DNA of 64,000 nt from Bordetella sp. H567 (GTDB taxonomy: Bacteria; Pseudomonadota; Gammaproteobacteria; Burkholderiales; Burkholderiaceae_B). A program made the translations under genes and the position numbers. The stretch spans positions 5,220,084 to 5,284,083 of the forward strand of contig NZ_CP012334.1 in NCBI RefSeq assembly GCF_001704295.1, written 5' to 3'. This document shows, one piece after another, positions 26,469 through 34,553 of this stretch (its first letter is position 1; each line of letters starts with the position of its first letter). A model generated the notes under the pieces. That model searched no databases and was not told the origin of the DNA. It worked only from the letters and a program-made list of their open reading frames with translations.

Positions 26469-26835
26469 CAGCGGAATCGGGGGGCGGGGGATCTGGGAGG
26501 GGGCGTACGAGCCGCCACAATTATAGGCAGGCGGCGTCAGCGCCGGGCCCCGGTATGCCGCCCTGCACACGGCCGAACATGCAACGCTATGCAACCTTCA
26601 ACACGAATATTTACATACGGAAGCCTAACAGTACGATTGCCCTGCTCATCGGCGCGCGACACTCCGGAGAGGGCTACGAAGTGTCGCATGCAGGAAACGC
26701 CCCGCCGCTAGGAAGCCGGACCTTGTATTGGATCAGATACATTCTTGTTACTATGCTGAGCCATCCGGCCCAAGCCGTTTCGCCAGCCGGCCGACCTCGG
26801 CCTCCGTGCAGTCTCCTACTCTGCAGTCGACCATC
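26469..26835. other. Divergent spacer between dacA and the GGDEF-EAL gene, with an inverted repeat
   Basis: This 367-base spacer has no convincing gene. It contains an eight-base inverted repeat, GCGACACT (26656-26663) and AGTGTCGC (26680-26687), with a 16-base GC-rich interior, which could be an RNA hairpin in the leader of the downstream gene or an operator. An AT-richer stretch (about 26585-26640) between the two starts is the likeliest place for promoters. Confidence 0.5.
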
Positions 26836-28329
26836 ATGAGCGGCACCTATCTCGCCGGGACTGTCCTCCTGTCCCTTATCGTCGTGGCGCTGGCCGCGTA
26901 TATCGCGGTTCTGGCCGCGCGTTATGCGGCGTCGCGGCGTTCCCTGGACGGCTCCCTGCGCGAGGTCAGTTCCGCCTTGCAGCGCCTGGCCACCACGGAC
27001 ATGCTGACCGAGCTGCCCAACCGCACCGCGCTGGCCGGGGCCACCGACATGGCGATCACCCGCGCGCGCCACACCGGCAACGAATTCGCGGTGCTGCTGA
27101 TGGACCTGGACGGTTTCAAGCACATCAACGATTCCCTGGGCCACAGCATCGGCGACGGCATGCTCCAGTCCTTCGCGCGGCGGCTGCGCGGCTGCGTGCG
27201 CGGCGAGGACACCGTCGCGCGCCTGGGCGGCGATGAATTCGTGGTGCTGGTCGAAGGCCTGAACAGCCGCGAGGGCGCAGCCCGCGTCGCACAGGCCGTC
27301 AATACGGCCATGCGGGACGACCTGATGTTCCAGGGCATGACGCTGCGGCTCACCGCCAGCATCGGCATCGCCATGTTCCCGCACGACGGCGAGGACGTCG
27401 AAACGCTGATGAAGAACGCCGACATCGCGATGTACGGCGCCAAGGAGCATGGCCGCAACGGCTTCCGCTTCTATGAACCCCACATGGGGGAAAGCTACCG
27501 GCGCATGCTGATGATGCAGCAGGGGCTCAGCGACGCGCTGGTGCGCGAAGAGCTCAGCCTGGATTACCAGCCCGAGTTCGCCGACGGCGGCCACCGCGTG
27601 ACCGCCGCCGAAGCCCTCCTGCGTTGGAGCCATCCCCGCCTGGGCGCGGTGCCCCCTGGAGAATTCATTCCGGTCGCGGAGCGGTCGGGGCAGATCATCG
27701 AGATCGGTTTCTGGGTCATGCGCACGGTATGCCGGCACATGAAACGCTGGGATGCGCGCGGCCTGCCCACCTTGAAGGTATCGATAAACCTGTCGACCAA
27801 GCAACTGTCGCATCCGGATTTCGTCGAACGCATGGTGGCCATCGCGCACGAAGAAGGCGTGACGCCGACCCGACTGGTATTTGAAATCACCGAATCGGTC
27901 GCCATGCAGGATGCGGAACTCAGCTCGCGCGTCATTCGCGCCTTCCGCGCGCATGGCTTCGGCATCGCGATCGACGATTTCGGCACGGGCTATTCCAGCC
28001 TGGCGTATCTGCAGCAATTCCGCGCACAGCAATTGAAGATCGACCGCTTCTTCACGCAAGGCCTGGATACGCACGGCGAAGAAGGTCGCGCCATCGTGGC
28101 CGCTATCCTGGCCATGGCGCACACCTTGAATATGGAGGTCGTGGCGGAAGGCGTGGAGACCACGACCCAGCTGAATGCGTTGCGAGCGCTTTCCTGCGAC
28201 CAGATGCAGGGTTACCTGCTGAAGCGCCCCATGCCGCTGGCGGCTTTTGAATATTTCCTGGAAAGCCTGCGCGGTCCCGCGCAGGCGGCGGACACATCGC
28301 TGGAAGACGGTCTGCCCGCCTGCCCGTAA
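26836..28329 (+). CDS. GGDEF-EAL cyclic-di-GMP turnover protein, membrane anchored
   Basis: A 497-residue protein with one N-terminal membrane helix (about residues 5-29), a short linker, a GGDEF domain and an EAL domain. The active site is intact, GGDEF at 131-135 in ARLGGDEF, and a product-inhibition RxxD site (R122-D125) lies five residues before it. EAL is at 259-261 in TAAEALLRW; the NLST, EITES, IDDFGTGYSS and LKIDRFF motifs are all kept. Both diguanylate cyclase and phosphodiesterase activities are therefore possible. The N-terminus MSGTYLAGTVLLSLIVVALAAYIAV resembles the first helix of MHYT sensor domains, without the rest of such a domain. The ATG at 26836 is preferred over one 36 codons upstream. 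Confidence 0.92.
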   Translation: MSGTYLAGTVLLSLIVVALAAYIAVLAARYAASRRSLDGSLREVSSALQRLATTDMLTELPNRTALAGATDMAITRARHTGNEFAVLLMDLDGFKHINDSLGHSIGDGMLQSFARRLRGCVRGEDTVARLGGDEFVVLVEGLNSREGAARVAQAVNTAMRDDLMFQGMTLRLTASIGIAMFPHDGEDVETLMKNADIAMYGAKEHGRNGFRFYEPHMGESYRRMLMMQQGLSDALVREELSLDYQPEFADGGHRVTAAEALLRWSHPRLGAVPPGEFIPVAERSGQIIEIGFWVMRTVCRHMKRWDARGLPTLKVSINLSTKQLSHPDFVERMVAIAHEEGVTPTRLVFEITESVAMQDAELSSRVIRAFRAHGFGIAIDDFGTGYSSLAYLQQFRAQQLKIDRFFTQGLDTHGEEGRAIVAAILAMAHTLNMEVVAEGVETTTQLNALRALSCDQMQGYLLKRPMPLAAFEYFLESLRGPAQAADTSLEDGLPACP

Positions 28330-28505
28330 GGGCGCGGCGCGGGCACGGCCATGCGCCCCTTCCCCTGCCCGCGTTGCTGATGATGGACGCGCTCCTGCCC
28401 GACGACGCTGCGGGTTTGTCCTGAAAGGACGCTGAAGGGATTTGTTTGTACGATTGCGCAGACAAGGATGCATAACCCACCGGGACCTGACCGAGGAGGG
28501 GCCCT

Positions 28506-29864
28506 ATGGACGCGTACGAGGTGCAGGAAACCGTCGATCGTTGGACGATACCGAACCTGTCGGGCCAATCCCGCTGGCCATTGCGTCCCGCCATCGCGCA
28601 CGCACAGGGGCCGATCGTCCACGACACGGACGGCGGCCGCTACCTGGACTTCGGCGCCAACCCCACGGGCGCGATCCTGGGCCACAACCATCCCCGCTAT
28701 GTCGAAGCGGTCAGGCGCCGGCTGCATGCCATAGGCCAGGACAGCTTCCTGGATCCCGACGCCTTGCAGCTGCATTGCCGGTTCGGCGAAATCCTGACTG
28801 CACCGCTGCAGAAATCGATGTTCGTATCGCAGGGCGAGGCCCCGCGTGTCGCCGCCGGCATTGCACGCGCGGTCACGGGGGGCGCCGATGTACTCACCGT
28901 ATCGGCCACGCATGACGGCACGCTGTGCTTCCAGTATCTGGCGGCGGCCGCATCGGGGCAAGGCGCGGCGCTCATCACGAGGAACGCCGCGAACAGCGGG
29001 GATCGCGATTGCCCCGATCCTTCGCATTGCTCCTGTGGCGCGCAGGAGTGCGGCCAGCCCTGCCCGTGGGCCGCCTTCGAAGCCGCGCTGCGCGCGTGCG
29101 AACAGCGGCCCGCCGCCCTGCTCATGACGCCGTCTGCCGGTGGCGCCTTCGGCCCCGGCGCAGGCTGGACCCGCGCGATGCGCCGGCTTTGCCACCAGTA
29201 CGGCATGTTGCTGATCATCGATGAAAGCGCGACGGGGTACGGCAAGACAGGACGCATGTGGGGCTACCAGCATGACGACGTCGTGCCGGACATCCTTATC
29301 GTATCGGCGCGCTTCGGCGCCGGCCAGTCCATCGATGCGGTATGTACCGCGCCGGACATCGCGGATCAGGCGTCGGCCGCAAACTGCCGGCTGCCGTCCG
29401 TCGAATGGCACGACCCCGTGGCGTGCACCGCGGCCCTGACCACCATCGATATCGTGCGGGAAGAAGAACTGGTCTCGCGCGCCGCGGCAATGGGCGAATA
29501 CCTGAACATGCGGTTGGGCGCGATGGCGGCCGACACACCGCTGATCGGCGCTGTCCACGGCCGTGGCGCGATGTACGCCATCGAATTGTCGCCCGAAGGG
29601 GCGGGAAACATTCCCGCGCGCGGCCTTAGCCAGGCCCTCGTGCATGCATGCCGCCACAAGGGCCTGCTGCTGCAGGATCCCACCCGCGACGCATCGGGCC
29701 GCATCATACGCGTGGCCCCTCCCATGGTCAGCACCGAAACGCAGGTCGATGAAGGCATGGACATCCTTGACCGCGTGCTGCGCGAGATCACGGGCGCGTC
29801 TGGCGCGTGGAAAACCTCAGGGCAAGACGCGCGACAGGCGGGTGAGGACCAGCTGCCGCAATAG
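28506..29864 (+). CDS. Class III aminotransferase homologue lacking the PLP lysine
   Basis: A 452-residue protein with the class III (dialkylglycine decarboxylase-like) fold. Recognisable segments are YLDFGANPTGAILGHNHPRYVEAV near residues 46-70, LLIIDESATGYGKTGRMW with D239 where PLP N1 is bound, and VPDILIVSARFGAGQSIDAV at 260-279. In active relatives the last segment reads PDILTLSKTLGAG; the Schiff-base lysine position is alanine here (A268, followed by R269). The phosphate-binding STGAES region reads SQGEAP. Residues 169-186 form a cysteine cluster (CPDPSHCSCGAQECGQPC) not typical of the class. It is probably not a transaminase; a scaffold, regulator or different chemistry is open. The ATG follows GAGGAGGGG. 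Its 3' end overlaps the convergent hydrolase gene by 48 bases. Confidence 0.8.
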   Translation: MDAYEVQETVDRWTIPNLSGQSRWPLRPAIAHAQGPIVHDTDGGRYLDFGANPTGAILGHNHPRYVEAVRRRLHAIGQDSFLDPDALQLHCRFGEILTAPLQKSMFVSQGEAPRVAAGIARAVTGGADVLTVSATHDGTLCFQYLAAAASGQGAALITRNAANSGDRDCPDPSHCSCGAQECGQPCPWAAFEAALRACEQRPAALLMTPSAGGAFGPGAGWTRAMRRLCHQYGMLLIIDESATGYGKTGRMWGYQHDDVVPDILIVSARFGAGQSIDAVCTAPDIADQASAANCRLPSVEWHDPVACTAALTTIDIVREEELVSRAAAMGEYLNMRLGAMAADTPLIGAVHGRGAMYAIELSPEGAGNIPARGLSQALVHACRHKGLLLQDPTRDASGRIIRVAPPMVSTETQVDEGMDILDRVLREITGASGAWKTSGQDARQAGEDQLPQ

Positions 29865-30467
29865 CAGCAGCTTGCCGTGGAAGAAATGCGTGGCGCCGGG
29901 GATGACCACCACCGGCACCGAACGTTCGCGCGTCCAGTCGAACAATTCCCCCAAGGGCACCACTTCGTCGTGCTCGCCGTGGACGATCAAGGTATCGTCC
30001 GGCAGCGCGACGTCGCGAAACTGGAAGCGCCACACGGCGGTGCCCGCCAGCACCAGCGCGGCGGGCCGGTCCATGCCGGCATCGGCCAGCGTGGCGTCCA
30101 GCTGCGCCGCGACCGCGGTGCCAAAGGAAAAGCCGGCCAGCACCCAGGGCGTGCCGGCGAGTTCCGGCTGTCGCTCCAGCCATTGCGCGACCAGTTCGCG
30201 CATGTCTTCTGTCTCGCCCCGCGCCTTGTCGAAGACACCCGCCGATCCGCGCACGCCGCGAAAATCCGGCCGCAGCGCCACCAGCCCTTGCTGCACGCAA
30301 GCACGTGCGATCGTCGTCACGACCTTGTTGTCGCGCGTGCCTTCGTGCAGGGGGTGGGGATGCAGGCACAGCGCCCAGCCGCGCGGAGCGTCGTCGGGCC
30401 AGTCCACGGCGCAGTCGATGCGGCCGGCCAGGCCGTTGAACTCAACAATCTCGGTACGGGCGGGCAT
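29817..30467 (-). CDS. Alpha/beta hydrolase, serine type
   Basis: A 216-residue hydrolase of the COG2945-like group. Segments are CLHPHPLHEGTRDNKVV (the HPHP oxyanion-side motif typical of this group, about residues 35-51), RPDFRGVRGSAG, the nucleophile elbow GFSFG (about 112-116), the acid in HGEHDEVVP (about 164-172) and the catalytic histidine in GATHFFHGKL. The substrate is unknown. It is the last gene of the Mla-like operon, 13 bases after the lipoprotein gene, though a functional tie is only suggested. It overlaps the aminotransferase-like gene tail to tail. Confidence 0.85.
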   Translation of the reverse strand: MPARTEIVEFNGLAGRIDCAVDWPDDAPRGWALCLHPHPLHEGTRDNKVVTTIARACVQQGLVALRPDFRGVRGSAGVFDKARGETEDMRELVAQWLERQPELAGTPWVLAGFSFGTAVAAQLDATLADAGMDRPAALVLAGTAVWRFQFRDVALPDDTLIVHGEHDEVVPLGELFDWTRERSVPVVVIPGATHFFHGKLLLLRQLVLTRLSRVLP

Positions 30468-30480
30468 TGCGAAGTACTCG

Positions 30481-31407
30481 TCAGGGCGAAGAGCGCAATG
30501 TTAAACCGGCGGGGTCGGCGGCCGGCCGATGGATCGTCGATGCCGATGCCGGGCTCCGGGCCGAGGCGCGGCTCGATGCCGGTGTCGGTGTCGGTGCCCC
30601 GCTCGAAGCCGATGTGGACGTGGACGCCGATGCCGCCAGGCTGCGATCCAGCCAGGCGGCCAGATCGTCGGCGGTCATGTCCGTCGCCGCGCGCAGCGCC
30701 ACCACACCGCCCTGGGCGTCCAGGCTGGGCGCCGGGGCGCCGTGGGCTAGCCGGACCGAATCGACCACGCGTCGATCGCGCACCAGCACCGCCTGCAGCG
30801 CGACCTGGCCGGAACTGGACTTGCCGTCCGGCGTGTAGACCTGTTCGAAACGCGTCAGCGTGACCTGCAGCACGGGCGCGCGCGGGTCGACGCCATCCTG
30901 CACCACCGGCCCCGCCGCGGACAGCCGGTCGATCACTCGCTGCTGCACCAGTTGCGACGGCGGCGCGGCCCAGCGATACGTTGCATAGGAATGCGGACTG
31001 GCGCTGTCGCCGACGCGCCAGATGACGCCGGTGTCGGTGAGCATCTGCGCCGCCGAAAAGTTGACCGCCACGGGTTCGCGTCGCGCGCCGAGCCCGGTCG
31101 CGGCCGATGGGAAGGCGTCCGGCGAACCAGATGCGCTGGCCGAGCCCGATGCGCCAGGCGATCCCGGGTGGCGGGATGCCCCCGTTGCCCCGCGCGAACC
31201 CGATGTACCGGACGGCGTGGGCGCGGCCGCCTCGTCGGCTGCCGGCGTCGACGCCATGCCCGGTCCCGGGCCCAGGTCGAACAGCTGGGCGGGAGGGCTC
31301 GTGCGGCCCAGGCCGCATCCGCTCAGGGCCACGGCCAGGCCCAGCATCACCGGCAGCGTGTGCCACCTGCCCCGCCGGGGCGCGTGTCCGGTCATGCGCT
31401 CGTTCAT
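30481..31407 (-). CDS. ABC-type transport auxiliary lipoprotein with low-complexity segments
   Basis: A 308-residue lipoprotein. The signal peptide ends in the lipobox LSGC (acylated cysteine near residue 31). A Pro/Ser/Gly/Ala-rich stretch covers about residues 45-105. The conserved part then begins VNFSAAQMLTDTGVIWRVGD, continues with SYATYRWAAPPSQLVQQRVIDRL, and includes LQVTLTRFEQVYTPDGKSSGQ. These are features of the PqiC/ABC transport auxiliary component that accompanies MCE transporters. The last 45 residues are again Ser/Ala/Thr-rich, encoded by imperfect six-base repeats near 30585-30640. Its start overlaps the MlaD-type gene stop (ATGA), so it belongs to that operon. Confidence 0.85.
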   Translation of the reverse strand: MNERMTGHAPRRGRWHTLPVMLGLAVALSGCGLGRTSPPAQLFDLGPGPGMASTPAADEAAAPTPSGTSGSRGATGASRHPGSPGASGSASASGSPDAFPSAATGLGARREPVAVNFSAAQMLTDTGVIWRVGDSASPHSYATYRWAAPPSQLVQQRVIDRLSAAGPVVQDGVDPRAPVLQVTLTRFEQVYTPDGKSSSGQVALQAVLVRDRRVVDSVRLAHGAPAPSLDAQGGVVALRAATDMTADDLAAWLDRSLAASASTSTSASSGAPTPTPASSRASARSPASASTIHRPAADPAGLTLRSSP

Positions 31408-32357
31408 TGTCCTCTCCCGAATCCCTCGAAGCCGGCTTCGCCCGGCCCGGGCCGCGGCGGCGGCGCGCCGAAGATGATGGATTGCGGCGTATCGCCGACC
31501 CGGCGCACGGTCGCGGACACGCCGCGCGCCGTGGCGTTGACCTGGTTCGCCATGCCGCTGACCGCCGGCAGGGTCTCGGTGGACAGCCGCGAAGCGGCAT
31601 AGGCGATTTCACGCAGGCTGCGCGTGGCCATCACCAGCGGTCCGTCGGGCGCATCCAGTCGCGCCACCGCCACGCGCGCCTGCTGCGCCAGCGCGGAGAT
31701 GTCACGCGCCGCGCCCTGCGCCTGCCGCGAGGTCTCGGCCAGGTTGTCGATCAGCGGCCCGACCTTGGCGACCAAGGGCCGCAACTGCGCGCTGGCGTCC
31801 TTCAGCGACGCCGACACCGTGGCGGCGTCCCGCAGGGCCGACTGCAGGGCCTGCACGTTCTGGTCGCTGAGCAGGACCGCCAGCTGGCCGGATATTTTTT
31901 CCAGGTTGCCGACGATGTTTCCACCTCCCAGCGTCAGCCGCTCGAACAAGCCGGGGCGCAAGGGAATCACGGGCAAGGCGTCGCCTTGCCGCGTCAGCCG
32001 CACGTGCGAACTGCCATCGTCGCGCAGATCGACATTGGACAGGCCCGTGATGCCCTGCACGCCCAGTTCCGCCCAAGTCGCCGACGTGATGGGCGTACTG
32101 GGCGCCACGCCGATGCGGATGTGCACGCGCCCCGGCACGTCGGGATCGAAGCCCAGCGACTGCACCTTGCCCACCGGCACGCCTTGATAGCGGACGGGCG
32201 ATTGCTGCGACAGGCCGCTCACGGCGGTATTGGAAACGATCTCGTACTCGGTCAAGGTAGCGCGATCGTGGTTGATCGCCAGGGCGATCAGGACCACGGC
32301 CGCCAGCAGCACCAGCGTAAACGCACCCGCCAGCAGCGCATGGCTACGGCTTTCCAT
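31404..32357 (-). CDS. MlaD-family MCE substrate-binding protein
   Basis: A 317-residue inner-membrane-anchored protein with one N-terminal helix (about residues 7-28) and an MCE domain (about 36-115). The domain carries GLSQQSPVRYQGVPVGKVQSLGFDP and the later ITGLSNVDLR. A long helical region (about 140-290) rich in alanine and polar residues follows, and a proline/glycine-rich end. It is longer than E. coli MlaD, closer to the forms paired with PqiC-like lipoproteins. Such proteins form hexameric rings that carry lipids across the periplasm. It overlaps the ATPase gene by 14 bases and the lipoprotein gene by four. Confidence 0.9.
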   Translation of the reverse strand: MESRSHALLAGAFTLVLLAAVVLIALAINHDRATLTEYEIVSNTAVSGLSQQSPVRYQGVPVGKVQSLGFDPDVPGRVHIRIGVAPSTPITSATWAELGVQGITGLSNVDLRDDGSSHVRLTRQGDALPVIPLRPGLFERLTLGGGNIVGNLEKISGQLAVLLSDQNVQALQSALRDAATVSASLKDASAQLRPLVAKVGPLIDNLAETSRQAQGAARDISALAQQARVAVARLDAPDGPLVMATRSLREIAYAASRLSTETLPAVSGMANQVNATARGVSATVRRVGDTPQSIIFGAPPPRPGPGEAGFEGFGRGQ

Positions 32358-33189
32358 ACATCAACTCCTTTGGAGCCAGATCGCCAAGGGCGCGCCGGCC
32401 GCGTTCGCCCAGGAAGAAAGTATGAATGAAGGGATGATCCACGTTCAGGATCTCCGGCAGCGTATCGCAGGCGATGACGCGCTTGTCGGCCAGCACCGCG
32501 ACGCGCGAGGACAATTCCACCAGGGTGTCCAGATCGTGCGTGACCATGAGTACGGTGAAATGCAGCTGCCGGTGCAGGTTGCGAACCAGGTCGACGAACT
32601 CGTCGGACCGCTGCGGGTCCAGGCCCGCGGTGGGCTCATCCAGGAACAGCAGCTGGGGATCGAGCGACAGCGCGCGCGCCAGCGCGACGCGCTTGATCAT
32701 CCCGCCCGACAGGTCGGCGGGCCGCTTGTGCGCGTCGTCGGCCGACAGGCCGACCATTTCGAGGCGGCACATCACCACGTCCTGCACCAGCGTTTCCGGG
32801 ATCGTGCGCAGCTCGCGCAAGGGCAAGGCGACATTGTCGAACACCGACAGCGCGGAAAACAGCGCGCCCGCCTGGAACAGCACGCCCCATCGCCGCGCCA
32901 GCCGGCCGCACTCGTAGGAGCTCATTTCCGACACCGGCATTCCCAGCACGGTCACCGTGCCGGCCGCCGGCGCGTCCAGCCCCATGATCTGCCGCAGCAG
33001 CGTCGTCTTGCCCGAGCCGGACCCCCCCACCAGCGACAGGATTTCGCCGGGATACACGGTCAGGTCGAGGTTTTCGTGCACGACATGGTCGCCGAACGCC
33101 GTCTTCAGTCCCACCACGGAAATAATGGGCGCCACGGTCAGCGCGTCGTCGGTGAACAAATGCCGCTGTTGACTGACATCGTCCTTCAT
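32344..33189 (-). CDS. MlaF-family ABC transporter ATPase
   Basis: A 281-residue ATPase. Walker A is GGSGSGKTTLL (about residues 55-65), the Q-loop region VLFQAGALFSALSVFDNVALPLRE is typical of MlaF proteins, the signature is LSGGMIKRVALARAL, Walker B is LLFLDEPTAGLDP and the switch histidine is in VTHDLD. It powers lipid movement through the MlaE-type permease encoded just upstream, with which it overlaps as ATGA. The C-terminal tail from about 250 (HPFIHTFFLGERGRRAL) is the usual MlaF/MlaB-contact region. The ATG at 33189 (MKDDVSQQRH) is chosen because of this overlap. Confidence 0.93.
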   Translation of the reverse strand: MKDDVSQQRHLFTDDALTVAPIISVVGLKTAFGDHVVHENLDLTVYPGEILSLVGGSGSGKTTLLRQIMGLDAPAAGTVTVLGMPVSEMSSYECGRLARRWGVLFQAGALFSALSVFDNVALPLRELRTIPETLVQDVVMCRLEMVGLSADDAHKRPADLSGGMIKRVALARALSLDPQLLFLDEPTAGLDPQRSDEFVDLVRNLHRQLHFTVLMVTHDLDTLVELSSRVAVLADKRVIACDTLPEILNVDHPFIHTFFLGERGRRALGDLAPKELMYGKP

Positions 33190-34322
33190 AAAGGCACCCC
33201 GCTCAGCATGACTGCGTACAAGGCATCGACCAGGATCACACCGGTGATCGACGTCACCACGGACGTCGTCGTGCGGCGCCCCAGGCTTTCCGTATTCGGC
33301 TCGATGTTCAGGCCGAAATAGCAGGCCACCAGCGCGATCACGACGCCGAAGGTGGCGCCCTTGGCCAGGCCGATGGCGTAGTTCGACAGCGTCACCGCCG
33401 TCGGCAGCGTATCCAGGAACCAGGCCAGGGACACGCCCAGTTGGGCGCGCGCGGCCAGCATGCCGCCCAGCAGCGCCAGCGCATCCGTCCAGACCACCAG
33501 CAGCGGCATCGACACGGCCAACGCGACCACGCGCGGCAGGATCAGTCGCTGGCTGTATGAGATACCCATGACCGCCATGGCGTCCAGCTCTTGCGTGACG
33601 CGCATCACGCCGATCTGCGCCGTGAAGGCCGACCCCGAACGCCCCGCCACCAGGATGGCCGCCAGCACCGGCCCCAGCTCGCGGACGATGGAAGTACCCA
33701 GCAACCGCACGATGAAGCGGTCGGCGCCGTAAGCCGATAGCTGCTGCGACGAAAGATAGGAAATCACCACGCCGATCAGGAAACCCACCAGCGCCGTAAT
33801 GCCCAGCGCCTGCGCGCCGGCCCGGTAGATTTGCGCCGAGATCTCCCGCCACGGCACGCGTGCCGGATAGCGGATCATGGTGCCCAGGTCCAATATCAGC
33901 TGGCCCAGCATGATGATCATGGCGTAGCCGTGCCGCGCGCCCACCAGGATGGCCTCGCCCAGCTTCGTCACGGCACCCCAGCGATCCGCGGGCGGCGGGG
34001 GCGGCGCGACAACCTCGTGTGGATGGGCAGCCAGGGCGTCGAAGACCTCCTTCAGCGGCCCAGAGACGCGCAGGCGCTCGGGAATCCGGTCGCCCCAGGC
34101 ATGCCAGATCAGGTTGGCGCCCACGGTGTCCAGGCGCACGATGCCGGTCAGGTCCCAGCGGGCGTCGCGCGCGGCCTGCTCCAGGGCGTGGCAGCGCGCC
34201 TGCACCTCGCCGGGACGCGCCAGGGCGTGGACGCTCCAGTCGCCGCTCACATAGCAAACGTCGCCGGCAAGCCGGAAAGGCGGCGCGGCGGCGGATGGCA
34301 GGTTCGAGATGGTCTGGACCAT
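33186..34322 (-). CDS. MlaE-family permease with N-terminal STAS-like domain
   Basis: A 378-residue protein in two parts. Residues about 15-105 resemble a STAS domain (SGDWSVHALARPGEVQAR, DLTGIVRLDTVGANLI), the job done by separate MlaB in E. coli. Residues about 120-378 are the MlaE permease, with GFLIGVVISYLSSQQLSAYGAD, RELGPVLAAILVAGRSGSAFTAQIGVMRVTQELDAM and five to six membrane helices. The fusion places the regulatory STAS module next to the ATPase. It is first in the operon MlaE-MlaF-MlaD-lipoprotein-hydrolase. A 231-base spacer divides it from birA, read the other way. Confidence 0.92.
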   Translation of the reverse strand: MVQTISNLPSAAAPPFRLAGDVCYVSGDWSVHALARPGEVQARCHALEQAARDARWDLTGIVRLDTVGANLIWHAWGDRIPERLRVSGPLKEVFDALAAHPHEVVAPPPPPADRWGAVTKLGEAILVGARHGYAMIIMLGQLILDLGTMIRYPARVPWREISAQIYRAGAQALGITALVGFLIGVVISYLSSQQLSAYGADRFIVRLLGTSIVRELGPVLAAILVAGRSGSAFTAQIGVMRVTQELDAMAVMGISYSQRLILPRVVALAVSMPLLVVWTDALALLGGMLAARAQLGVSLAWFLDTLPTAVTLSNYAIGLAKGATFGVVIALVACYFGLNIEPNTESLGRRTTTSVVTSITGVILVDALYAVMLSGVPL

Positions 34323-34455
34323 GGACGGATCGGTAGTGCCGGTCTGGCGCCGGCCCTCGTGGGCGCGAACAGGGGTAATGATACGCGGAGTAGCGTGTCA
34401 GGACGGGGACGGTGGCTGTCGGAGCGGGGATCGCCGTTGCCGGTCCGGGACACGG

Positions 34456-34486
34456 TTGCCAGGCTAAGGACACGGCTAACTATAAA
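34456..34486 (+). promoter_or_regulatory. Candidate sigma-70 promoter of birA
   Basis: TTGCCA (34456-34461) and TATAAA (34481-34486) are separated by 19 bases, about 65 bases before the birA ATG, in the birA/MlaE divergent spacer. The spacing is two over optimal, so this is a candidate only. Confidence 0.3.
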
Positions 34487-34553
34487 ATCCCATGATCGCC
34501 ACTGCCACTTTTCCGTCGAAAGCCCGCGCGGCTTGCGGCAACCGCCTCTTCCC

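Noticed and set aside
26674-28473. A 599-codon minus-strand ORF opposite the GGDEF-EAL gene
   Set aside because: Antisense to a protein with intact catalytic motifs; composition is that of a high-GC shadow frame.
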